This document shows positions 1 to 7,297 of a stretch of DNA of 64,000 bases, piece by piece; within the stretch, counting starts at the first letter, position 1; every line of letters begins with the position of its first letter. The position numbers and the translations under genes are program-made. This DNA is from Candidatus Sphingomonas colombiensis (lineage in GTDB: Bacteria; Pseudomonadota; Alphaproteobacteria; Sphingomonadales; Sphingomonadaceae): the NCBI GenBank assembly GCA_029202845.1, contig CP119315.1, positions 3,069,001 through 3,133,000 of the forward strand. The letters run 5' to 3'. The notes under the pieces were generated by a model. The model saw only the letters and a list, made by a program, of their open reading frames with translations. It was not told the origin of the DNA and did not search any database.

Positions 1-189
1 CTGATCATCGACGGTCACGCCGTCGAGCGATGCGAGCAGGGTCGCGGGGGTTTCGATGATCACGCCGTCCTTCGCGACGCGGCCCTCCTCGATCATGCGT
101 TCGACCTCGCGTCGCGATGCGACGCCGGCGCGCGCAAGGAGCTTGGCGATGCGGTGAGTGGGGTGCTGGTCTGACGGATGGCTCGGCAT
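1..189 (-). CDS. S4-domain pseudouridine synthase (RluB/RsuA family), N-terminal part
   Basis: Only the first 63 codons are inside the window; the gene runs off the left edge. The visible part is an S4 RNA-binding domain: after a polar leader (MPSHPSDQHPTHR) comes IAKLLARAGVASRREVERMI followed by a GRV turn, the signature of RsuA/RluB/RluE/RluF enzymes, which make pseudouridine in rRNA. The catalytic Asp lies outside the window, so the subfamily cannot be fixed; RluB is the commonest with this leader. It is divergent from the response regulator gene, with 98 bp between the two starts. Confidence 0.8.
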   Translation of the reverse strand, partial: MPSHPSDQHPTHRIAKLLARAGVASRREVERMIEEGRVAKDGVIIETPATLLASLDGVTVDDQ

Positions 190-287
190 GACGCGGCTGA
201 TACATTGCTTGCGTTGCTCGCGCGAAAAAAAATTGCGTCGAAAGTGTGAACCCGGCGTTAAGGCGCAGGAACGTAGCGTTTGTGGTC

Positions 288-773
288 ATGAGGCTGTCGA
301 TGGTGTTCGGGCGGAAAGATCGACGGATCACGCGCCTTTTGCTGGTGGAAGATGAGCCGCTGGTGGCGTTCGAGGTCGAGCATCTGCTGACCCACGAAAA
401 TTATCAGATCGTCGCCACGGTCGATCGCGTGGCGCTGGCGGTGACGATCATCCGCGAGGCGGACGATATCGATCTGGTGCTCGTCGATGTCGAACTGGCT
501 GATGGCAGCGGCGTGGAGGTTGCGCGAGTCGCGGCCGAGCACGGCATTCCGGTGCTGTTCGTCACAGGCAATTTCCCGGAAGATGCGGAGCCATTGGCGA
601 GCGGCCACCTCGCCAAGCCCTTTGCTCAGCGCGATCTTCTCGCCGCGATCAGCGCGATCGATGCGACGCTGGCGGGGGTGAAGCCCCGCCGCCTGCCAAG
701 TGGATTCCGCCTGTTCACGCAGAGCGGGGCATCACGCGAGGATCGGCCGCCCTTCGTCCGCGAAGGCCGCTGA
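288..773 (+). CDS. single-domain response regulator
   Basis: A 161-residue protein that is essentially one receiver (CheY-like) domain with no output domain. Landmarks in order: LLLVEDEP with the acidic pair, the phospho-acceptor Asp in VLVDVELADGSG, the Thr of VLFVTGN and the invariant Lys of HLAKPF. A basic leader (MRLSMVFGRKDRR) precedes the domain and about 35 polar residues follow it. An in-frame GTG exists at 246, but ATG 288 lies closer to the domain and I prefer it. No histidine kinase is nearby. Its 3' end overlaps the convergent DUF6628-like gene by 42 bp. Partner and output are unknown; such stand-alone receivers usually act in phosphorelays. Confidence 0.8.
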   Translation: MRLSMVFGRKDRRITRLLLVEDEPLVAFEVEHLLTHENYQIVATVDRVALAVTIIREADDIDLVLVDVELADGSGVEVARVAAEHGIPVLFVTGNFPEDAEPLASGHLAKPFAQRDLLAAISAIDATLAGVKPRRLPSGFRLFTQSGASREDRPPFVREGR

Positions 774-1166
774 AACCGCGGCGACGCTCGCCAGCACGCC
801 ATCGGCGCGGCGTATCCCGAGCAGATCGCCCAGCAGCAATGCGGCCGTTTCCGGCGCCGTTTCGACGCGGGCGACAATCGTCAACAAACCCGCTTCGGCG
901 ACCGTGATCCGCCCGCAGCAGCACGGTGCGATCGCGATCGGCATCGAGGCATTGCCGGCAAGATCCGCCATCAATGTGCGCACCAGCGTCAGCGGGCGGC
1001 GGAATCCTTCACGAAACAGCGTGAAAATCGCGTGCGCCGCGCGCGCATCGGCCAGCCCGTGCGCGCCCATCCGCCGCATTGCGAACAGCAATACGCGTGC
1101 ATTGGGGCAGGGGGGCAGCGGGTAAGGGAGGGCGGCGGCGGTCATGGTAGCGGCAGGCAAGGTCAT
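732..1166 (-). CDS. DUF6628-like conserved hypothetical protein
   Basis: A 144-residue protein of unknown function. It resembles the small proteins called DUF6628 in sphingomonads (family assignment from memory). Visible features are LLFAMRRMGAHGLADARAAH near the N-terminus, a Cys triplet in IAPCCCGR, and an alanine/leucine-rich helical C-terminal half. There is no signal peptide or obvious membrane segment. ATG 1166 is chosen because GAGAGGAAG sits just upstream. The start lies about 40 bp from an inverted repeat that looks like an alphaproteobacterial Fur box, so iron control is plausible. The Cys triplet could bind metal, but that is inference. Confidence 0.65.
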   Translation of the reverse strand: MTLPAATMTAAALPYPLPPCPNARVLLFAMRRMGAHGLADARAAHAIFTLFREGFRRPLTLVRTLMADLAGNASMPIAIAPCCCGRITVAEAGLLTIVARVETAPETAALLLGDLLGIRRADGVLASVAAVSAAFADEGRPILA

Positions 1167-1204
1167 GCGGACTTCCTCTCGGCCGCGACCTTCCATTTTT
1201 AGCT

Positions 1205-1223
1205 ATTGCAAGTCAATCGCAAT
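1205..1223. promoter_or_regulatory. Fur-box-like inverted repeat ATTGC-N9-GCAAT
   Basis: The sequence TTGCAAGTCAATCGCAA carries the arms ATTGC and GCAAT nine bases apart. This resembles the TGC-N9-GCA repeats bound by alphaproteobacterial Fur-family regulators. It lies 39-57 bp upstream of the DUF6628-like start, where a repressor would cover the promoter, and 9 bp beyond the folC stop at 1232 on the other side. Operator function is inferred. Confidence 0.4.
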
Positions 1224-1231
1224 TAGAAAGG

Positions 1232-2581
1232 TCAGGCAGGCGGCTCATCGTTTGCCGCGAGCACCTCACCGGCGAGGTACAGCGAGCCCGCCACCAGCAC
1301 GGATTTGCCGAACCCCGATCGGGCGAGCGCATCGAATGCCGCGCTCACATCATCGGCGATGGTCGCTGCCGTCGCGCCGTATTCCCGCGCCATCGCCGCG
1401 AGCGATTCGGGGGCGTGACAGGCGTGATTGGGGACCGGCACCGCGACGACATGGCAATCGGCCCGATCGCCGATCAGGTGCCGCAGCACGCCATGGGCAT
1501 CCTTGTTCGCGAGCATGCCGATAACGATCGTGGTGGGCGCGCCTCCGCCCCATGATCCGGCGATCGCGGCGGCGGCGGATTCGTTATGCGCGCCATCGAG
1601 CCATATTCCGAAGCGACGTTGTTCGGGACGCAGGCGACGGACGAGCGGCCCATCGCCAAGTGGCTGCATCCGCGCGGGCCAGCGCGCGGCGCTGATACCA
1701 TAAGCGATCGCGGCGGTGTCGACCGGCACGGCTTGCTGGTGCCACAGCATGGCAACTGCCAGCCCGGCGTTTTCAATCTGATACGGCCCGGCAAGCGTCG
1801 GGGCCGGGAGCGTGATCTCGCCGGCCTGGTCGCGATAGCGTAGCGTATCGCCGGTCGCCGATATGTCCCAGTTCGTGCCTCGTGCCAGCACGGTCGCACC
1901 GCGTGCGGCGGCGACTGCGGCGACGCTCGCTGCAACCGATGCGGGATAATGCTGGGTGACGAGCGGTACATCGGGCTTGGCGATGCCCGCTTTCTCGAAG
2001 CCGATGCGATCGAGCGGCGCTTCGGGCGTGCCGGCCTCCGCGGCGAGCAGGAATGCCTCGTGATCGATGCCGAGCGCGGCGATGCCGCAGATCGCGGGTT
2101 TGGGGAGAACGTTCGTAGCGTCAAGCCGCCCGCCGAGCCCGACTTCGATCACGCAGGCGTCGGCCGGCGTGCGCGCGAACGCGAGAAAGGCCGCCGCGGT
2201 AGTCACTTCGAAGAAGCTCGCGCCGATATCCCCGCCAACGTCGAGCACCTCCGCCAGCAATGGCGCGAGCGTGGCATCGTCGATCAGCGTGCCCGCCAGA
2301 CGGATACGCTCGTTGAAACGGACGAGGTGCGGGCTGGTATAAGCGTGAACGCGCAGCCCGGCGGCCTCCAGCGCGGCGCGCAGGAACGCGCAGGTCGAGC
2401 CCTTGCCGTTGGTCCCGGCGACGTGGAACACGGGCGGCAGGCGCAGATGCGGATTGCCGACGCGCTCCAGTAGCTGCGTGATCCGCCCAAGCCCCAGCAC
2501 GTCCGCGCCGGGGGAGAGCGACCACAAACGATCGAGCTGTGCCTGCACCGCCGGATCGGCCGAGATCGCGTGATCAGCCAT
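1232..2581 (-). CDS. folC: bifunctional folylpolyglutamate synthase / dihydrofolate synthase
   Basis: 449 residues, normal for FolC. It adds glutamate to dihydropteroate and to folates using ATP, in the cytoplasm. The Mur-ligase-type P-loop is HVAGTNGKGST (near residue 55). It is followed by the family's substrate-loop motif YTSPHLVRFNERI and by EVGLGGRLDATNV. The C-terminal ligase domain carries the IWLDGAHNE motif. It is the last gene of the trpF-trpB-trpA-accD-folC series, 23 bp downstream of accD and on the same strand, so it is probably cotranscribed. Confidence 0.96.
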   Translation of the reverse strand: MADHAISADPAVQAQLDRLWSLSPGADVLGLGRITQLLERVGNPHLRLPPVFHVAGTNGKGSTCAFLRAALEAAGLRVHAYTSPHLVRFNERIRLAGTLIDDATLAPLLAEVLDVGGDIGASFFEVTTAAAFLAFARTPADACVIEVGLGGRLDATNVLPKPAICGIAALGIDHEAFLLAAEAGTPEAPLDRIGFEKAGIAKPDVPLVTQHYPASVAASVAAVAAARGATVLARGTNWDISATGDTLRYRDQAGEITLPAPTLAGPYQIENAGLAVAMLWHQQAVPVDTAAIAYGISAARWPARMQPLGDGPLVRRLRPEQRRFGIWLDGAHNESAAAAIAGSWGGGAPTTIVIGMLANKDAHGVLRHLIGDRADCHVVAVPVPNHACHAPESLAAMAREYGATAATIADDVSAAFDALARSGFGKSVLVAGSLYLAGEVLAANDEPPA

Positions 2582-2604
2582 GATAGCCCTCCCGCGTGAC
2601 CGGG

Positions 2605-3465
2605 TCAGGCCGCCGCGCGCTGGTGGCAGAGGTAGGAAATCACCGTCGCCAGTTGCTGACGCAGATCCTTGCGATGGACGATCATGTCGAGCATCCCATG
2701 CTCGAGCAGATATTCCGATGTCTGGAAATCATCCGGCAGCTTCTCGCGGATCGTATTCTCGATCACACGCCGCCCGGTGAAGGCCAGCATCGCCTTCGGC
2801 TCGGCGATATGCACGTCGCCCAGCATGGCATAAGCAGCCATCACCCCGCCCGAAGTCGGATCGGTCAGCACCACGATATAGGGCAGGCCCGCGTCGTGAA
2901 GCATCTGGATCGCGACGGTCGAACGCGGCATCTGCATCAGGCTCAATATGCCTTCCTGCATCCGCGCGCCGCCCGATGCGGTGAAGACGATGTATGGCGC
3001 CTTGTCCGCGATCGCGGCTTCGACGCCCTGAATGAACGCCTCTCCCACCGCCTGGCCCATCGATCCGCCCATGAAGGCGAAATCCTGCACGCCGATCACG
3101 ACGCGATGGCCGTCGATCGTCCCGCGCGCGTTGACGAACGCATCGTTTTCGCCGGTGCTGGCGCGGGCCGCCTTGAGGCGTTCGGCATAGCGCTTCGAAT
3201 CGCGGAACTTGAGCGGGTCTTCCGGCGCGCGCGGGGCCGGCAGCTCGACGCAGCTTCCCGCGTCCATAAGCTGCGCGAAGCGATCCTTCGGCCCGATCCG
3301 CTCATGATGATCGCACTTCGGGCAGACGCTGAGGTTCTCCTCCAGCTCGCGGGTGAAGACCATCTGCCCGCAACCCTTGCACTTGTGCCACAGGTTGTCG
3401 GGGGATGTTTCCTTCTTCGCGACGACGAAGGAAAGGGCGTTGCGGACGCTCGAAAGCCAGCTCAT
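2605..3465 (-). CDS. accD: acetyl-CoA carboxylase carboxyltransferase subunit beta
   Basis: 286 residues. With AccA it forms the carboxyltransferase that moves CO2 from biotin to acetyl-CoA, the first step of fatty-acid synthesis. The N-terminal zinc ribbon is visible as CKGCGQ and CPKCDHH. The crotonase-like carboxyltransferase core has FTASGGARMQEG and LTDPTSGGV. ATG 3465 (MSWLSSVRNAL) is chosen because the family starts there; the frame stays open further upstream only because it overlaps trpA. It begins 2 bp after the trpA stop, the usual trpA-accD pairing of proteobacteria. Confidence 0.97.
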   Translation of the reverse strand: MSWLSSVRNALSFVVAKKETSPDNLWHKCKGCGQMVFTRELEENLSVCPKCDHHERIGPKDRFAQLMDAGSCVELPAPRAPEDPLKFRDSKRYAERLKAARASTGENDAFVNARGTIDGHRVVIGVQDFAFMGGSMGQAVGEAFIQGVEAAIADKAPYIVFTASGGARMQEGILSLMQMPRSTVAIQMLHDAGLPYIVVLTDPTSGGVMAAYAMLGDVHIAEPKAMLAFTGRRVIENTIREKLPDDFQTSEYLLEHGMLDMIVHRKDLRQQLATVISYLCHQRAAA

Positions 3466-3467
3466 TT

Positions 3468-4274
3468 CTATTCCTTGCGGGCGGCGCCGATCGCGTCGCT
3501 CAACGTGCGTATATAGGCGGTCACGGCGGCAGGCGCATCCGCGCCGTGCTTGCCGATCAGTTCGACGGTCGCGGAGCCGACCACCACGCCATCGGCGATA
3601 CGGCCGATCGCGGCTGCCTGTCCGGGCGTGCGAATACCGAAGCCGACCGATACCGGCAAATCGGTTGCCGCCTTCAGCCGCGCCACAGCCTCCTCGATCG
3701 AGGATTGCGCGGCCTGTTGCAGCCCGGTGATCCCGGCGACCGACACGTAATAGAGGAAGCCGCCCGCACCCGCCAAAACGGCGGGCAGTCGTGCGGCATC
3801 GGTCGTCGGCGTGGCCAGTCGAACGAGATCGACCCCGGCCGCACGCAGCGCGGGTCCGATCGCGTCGTCTTCCTCTGACGGCACGTCGACGCAGATCACG
3901 CCGTCGATGCCCGCATCGCGCGTGGCGTTGGCGAACCACTCCGGCCCGCGCCGCAGCATCGGATTGGCATAGCCCATCAGCACCAGCGGAATGCTCGGGT
4001 GGCGAGCGCGGAACTCGCGCGCGATCTTCAGGATCGCGGCGGTGGTGGTGCCCGCCGCGAGGCTGCGCAGGTTCGCCGCCTGGATCGCCGGGCCGTCCGC
4101 CATCGGATCGGTGAAGGGCATGCCCAGCTCGATCACATCGGCCCCGCCCGCGACCACCGCGTCGAGGATCGCGCCCATCGCGTCCGGTGTGGGATCGCCG
4201 GCGGTGATGAAGCAGACGAGCGCGGCTCGACCAGCGGCCGAGGTAGCGGCGAACGTATCGGAAAGGCGGCTCAC
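3468..4274 (-). CDS. trpA: tryptophan synthase alpha chain
   Basis: 268 residues, the family norm. It cleaves indole-3-glycerol phosphate to indole and glyceraldehyde 3-phosphate and passes indole through a tunnel to TrpB. The catalytic Glu is in VIELGMPFTDP and the catalytic Asp in ADGPAIQ. The phosphate-binding loop is GFGIRTPGQ. It starts with GTG 4274 (VSRLSDTF), which overlaps the trpB stop as GTGA, so translation of the two subunits is probably coupled. Confidence 0.97.
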   Translation of the reverse strand: MSRLSDTFAATSAAGRAALVCFITAGDPTPDAMGAILDAVVAGGADVIELGMPFTDPMADGPAIQAANLRSLAAGTTTAAILKIAREFRARHPSIPLVLMGYANPMLRRGPEWFANATRDAGIDGVICVDVPSEEDDAIGPALRAAGVDLVRLATPTTDAARLPAVLAGAGGFLYYVSVAGITGLQQAAQSSIEEAVARLKAATDLPVSVGFGIRTPGQAAAIGRIADGVVVGSATVELIGKHGADAPAAVTAYIRTLSDAIGAARKE

Positions 4275-5482
4275 AGCTTCACCCCCAGCGCATCGGCGAC
4301 GGTGAAGATATCCTTGTCCCCACGGCCGGAGACGTTGACGAGGATCATCGCGTCCTTGCCATAATCCTTCGCCACCTTGGGCAGCGCGGCGAGGGCGTGG
4401 GCACTTTCCAGCGCGGGGATGATCCCCTCGGCGCGGCAACAGAGCTGGAACGCCTCGAGCGCCTCGGTATCGGTGATCGGCAGGTAACGGACGCGGCCGA
4501 TTTCGTGCAGCCAGCTATGTTCCGGCCCGATGCCGGGATAATCGAGGCCGGCGCTGATCGAGTGAGCCTCGGCGATCTGGCCGTCCTCATCCTGCAACAG
4601 ATAGGTTTTGTTGCCGTGAAGGATGCCGGGCGAGCCGCCGGTCAGGCTTGCGGCATGTTGGCCGGAGTGGATGCCGTGGCCGGCCGCCTCCACGCCGATC
4701 ATCGCGACCTCCGCGTCGTCGAGGAACGGATGGAACAGCCCGATCGCATTCGATCCGCCGCCGACCGCCGCAATCAGCAGATCGGGCAGGCGCCCGGAGC
4801 GCGACAGCATCTGCGCGCGCGCTTCCTTGCCGATCACGCTCTGGAAATCGCGCACCAGCTCCGGATAGGGATGCGGGCCGGCGGCGGTGCCGATGATGTA
4901 GAAAGTATCGTGGACGTTCGCGACCCAATCGCGCATCGCCTCGTTCATCGCGTCCTTCAGCGTCATCGCGCCGGACGTGACCGGGATCACCTCCGCGCCG
5001 AGCAGCTTCATGCGGAACACGTTCGGCTGCTGCCGCTCCACGTCCTTCGCGCCCATGTAGATCACGCAGGGAAGGCCGAAGCGCGCGCACACCGTTGCAG
5101 TCGCCACGCCGTGCTGGCCCGCACCCGTCTCGGCGATGATCCGTGTCTTGCCCATGCGGATCGCGAGCAGGATCTGGCCGATGCAATTATTGATCTTGTG
5201 CGCGCCGGTGTGATTCAATTCCTCGCGCTTGAGCCAGATTTGCGCGCCGCCGAATTCCTCGGTCAGCCGAGGCGCGAAATAGAGCGGGCTCGGGCGGCCG
5301 ACATAATGTTCGAGCAGATCGTCGAACTCGGCCTGGAACGCGGGATCGGCCTTCGCCGCACGATATTCGCGCTCCAGATCGAGGATCAGCGGCATCAGCG
5401 TCTCGGCGACATAGCGGCCGCCGAAATCACCGAAATGCCCGCGCTCATCGGGCTGCGCACGGAAGGAATTGGGGGTAGTCAT
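4271..5482 (-). CDS. trpB: tryptophan synthase beta chain
   Basis: 403 residues. This PLP enzyme condenses indole with serine to give tryptophan. The PLP-binding Lys is K96 in HTGAHKINN, and the glycine-rich phosphate loop is GGGSNAIG. The N-terminal FGGRYVAETL is typical of TrpB1. The start overlaps the trpF stop as ATGA, and the 3' end overlaps the trpA GTG. The trpE/G/D/C genes are not in the window, so the tryptophan pathway is split, as is common in Alphaproteobacteria. Confidence 0.98.
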   Translation of the reverse strand: MTTPNSFRAQPDERGHFGDFGGRYVAETLMPLILDLEREYRAAKADPAFQAEFDDLLEHYVGRPSPLYFAPRLTEEFGGAQIWLKREELNHTGAHKINNCIGQILLAIRMGKTRIIAETGAGQHGVATATVCARFGLPCVIYMGAKDVERQQPNVFRMKLLGAEVIPVTSGAMTLKDAMNEAMRDWVANVHDTFYIIGTAAGPHPYPELVRDFQSVIGKEARAQMLSRSGRLPDLLIAAVGGGSNAIGLFHPFLDDAEVAMIGVEAAGHGIHSGQHAASLTGGSPGILHGNKTYLLQDEDGQIAEAHSISAGLDYPGIGPEHSWLHEIGRVRYLPITDTEALEAFQLCCRAEGIIPALESAHALAALPKVAKDYGKDAMILVNVSGRGDKDIFTVADALGVKL

Positions 5483-6114
5483 CGCGGGATCGCCTTAAGG
5501 AATGCGGCGATCTTGTCCACGTCCTTCACGCCCGGCGCGGATTCCACGCCGGAACAAACGTCGACCAGCGACGCGTTGGTGCGGCCGATCGCCTCCGCCA
5601 CGTTTGCAGCATCCAGCCCACCCGATAGCGCCCATGGCAGCGGATGGCGAAAGCCGTCGAGGACCGACCAGTCGAAGCGCAATCCCATCCCGGCGGGCAG
5701 CGCGGCATCATCGGGCGTCTTGGCGTCATAGAGGATGCGATTGGCCGCATCCCTGTAGTTGCAGGCACCGTCGAGATCGGCGCGGACCTTCACGGCAACC
5801 ACCGCCCAGATTTCGAGCCCTGTGCGTCGCGCGAGTTCAGCGACGCGCGCCGGCGCGGTCTTGTGGAGTTGCAGTGCCTGCAGCCGGCCAGCCGTAACGG
5901 CCATTTCGATCAGCGCGTCGTCGGGATCGACGAACACCCCGATACGACAGATATGCGAGGGCATCCGTGCCGCCAGCGCCGCCGCGCGATCGGCTTCGAG
6001 ATAACGCGGTGAGGGGGCGAAGAAGTTGAAACCGATATGGCTCGCCCCGCCGACGATCGCCGCGTCCAGCGTCTCGGGCGTCGTGATGCCGCATATCTTG
6101 GCAGTGGTGGGCAT
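5479..6114 (-). CDS. trpF: phosphoribosylanthranilate isomerase
   Basis: 211 residues of TIM-barrel fold. It catalyses the Amadori rearrangement of phosphoribosyl anthranilate in tryptophan synthesis. The N-terminal KICGITTPETLDAA holds the general-base Cys. The strand-6 LYDAKTPDD contains the general-acid Asp, and the phosphate-binding end is WALSGGLDAANV. ATG 6114 (MPTTAKICG) is chosen because the frame upstream has no family similarity. It is the first gene of the coupled trpF-trpB-trpA string, 132 bp downstream of pyrF. Confidence 0.96.
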   Translation of the reverse strand: MPTTAKICGITTPETLDAAIVGGASHIGFNFFAPSPRYLEADRAAALAARMPSHICRIGVFVDPDDALIEMAVTAGRLQALQLHKTAPARVAELARRTGLEIWAVVAVKVRADLDGACNYRDAANRILYDAKTPDDAALPAGMGLRFDWSVLDGFRHPLPWALSGGLDAANVAEAIGRTNASLVDVCSGVESAPGVKDVDKIAAFLKAIPR

Positions 6115-6246
6115 GGTGAGATTCCACGTAATGACGGCAGCCCGCATTCGCCTTAGCCTATCGGGGTGACGGCCGGCGGATGCGAGCGACAAATTCTTTC
6201 GACCGCGCGAAGTTTTGCGTCAGCCTTCGGTCATCGACGGCAGATG

Positions 6247-6921
6247 CTAGAGCGTCGCGCCGATCGCCCGGGCGGCGGCATCAGGATCATCGGCCTGCGT
6301 GATCGGGCGGCCTACCACCAGGATCGACGCTCCATTATCCAGCGCATCGCGTGGCGTGACGACCCGCTTCTGATCGCCGATCACACCGTCGGCGGGGCGA
6401 ACGCCGGGGACGACGAAGAAACCCTTTGGCCATAATTCGTGCGCGGCCTTCACTTCCGCGCCGGAGCAGACGATGCCGTCCACGCCGGCCCGCATCGCCA
6501 GTTCGGTCAGACGGAGCACCTGATCGTGCGGAGAGCCGGTGATGCCGGTCGCATCGAGATCGCGCTGGTCGAGGCTGGTCAGCATCGTTACCGCGACCAC
6601 CTTGGTGCCCGTCGGGGCGGCGGCCTTGGCATCCTCCAGCATCGCCCGCCCGCCGGCTGCGTGGACCGTCAGGATCGCCGGTTCCAGCCCGCGCAAAGCC
6701 TGCACCGCCTTGGCCACGGTGTTCGGAATGTCGTGCAGCTTCAGGTCGAGGAAGATCGGCAGCCCAAGATCCGCCATCTCGCGCACGCCGGTGCGGCCGT
6801 TGGCGGCAAAGAATTCCAGCCCGAGCTTGATCCCGCCGACATGGTGGCGGACGCGCTCGGCAACCGCCTTTGCGCGGGCGATGTCCGGGGTATCGAGGGC
6901 GACGTAGATACGGTTACTCAC
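6247..6921 (-). CDS. pyrF: orotidine 5'-phosphate decarboxylase
   Basis: 224 residues. It decarboxylates OMP to UMP, the last step of pyrimidine synthesis. The catalytic Lys/Asp network is FLDLKLHDIPNTV (near residues 57-69). The phosphate loop is VVGRPITQADDP and the C-terminal part of the barrel has VVPGVRPADG. It starts with GTG 6921, 2 bp after the LapA-like gene, so the two are probably cotranscribed. The 132 bp between pyrF and trpF hold no gene I can recognise. Confidence 0.96.
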   Translation of the reverse strand: MSNRIYVALDTPDIARAKAVAERVRHHVGGIKLGLEFFAANGRTGVREMADLGLPIFLDLKLHDIPNTVAKAVQALRGLEPAILTVHAAGGRAMLEDAKAAAPTGTKVVAVTMLTSLDQRDLDATGITGSPHDQVLRLTELAMRAGVDGIVCSGAEVKAAHELWPKGFFVVPGVRPADGVIGDQKRVVTPRDALDNGASILVVGRPITQADDPDAAARAIGATL

Positions 6922-6923
6922 GT

Positions 6924-7244
6924 TCAGGCTTCTCCCGGCGAGGCGATAGTGGCGGGAACGGCGATAGGCTCAACCGGCTGCGCAACAACTGGAGCGGCGC
7001 GCAAATCGGCAAGCGTGCGCTCGGCGTTGTTCAGCCGCAACCGCAGCCGCCAGCGCATCGCGCGCTGATAGATCAGCGTCGGCACGAAGCCGATCGCGAA
7101 GGTGACGAGCAGCAGGAACGGGAGGTTCACTTCGGCGACCAGATTCCCGAACAGCTGGATCGTCACCCACTTCCAATTGCCGAAGGTGAAGACCGCCGCG
7201 ATGAAGGCGATCAGGCACCAGAAGAGGATTTTTAGGAACTGCAT
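6924..7244 (-). CDS. LapA-domain small membrane protein
   Basis: 106 residues. There are two transmembrane segments (FLKILFWCLIAFIAAVFTF and LPFLLLVTFAIGFVPTLIY), a short basic stretch (RAMRWRLRLRL) that should face the cytoplasm, then a proline/valine-rich tail. This matches the LapA/YciS family (DUF1049), inner-membrane proteins linked to LPS assembly control in E. coli. LPS is probably absent here, so the role may differ. In many alphaproteobacteria this gene sits between ihfB and pyrF; ihfB is missing here, replaced by the patatin-like gene. Confidence 0.85.
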   Translation of the reverse strand: MQFLKILFWCLIAFIAAVFTFGNWKWVTIQLFGNLVAEVNLPFLLLVTFAIGFVPTLIYQRAMRWRLRLRLNNAERTLADLRAAPVVAQPVEPIAVPATIASPGEA

Positions 7245-7297
7245 CGGTGATCTCCCGCATGGACGGGACTAGACGGGCTGGCGCGATTTTTCCAGCC

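Noticed and set aside
4397..5731. 444-codon plus-strand open frame over trpB and trpF
   Set aside because: It is an antisense shadow of two well-supported genes on the minus strand.
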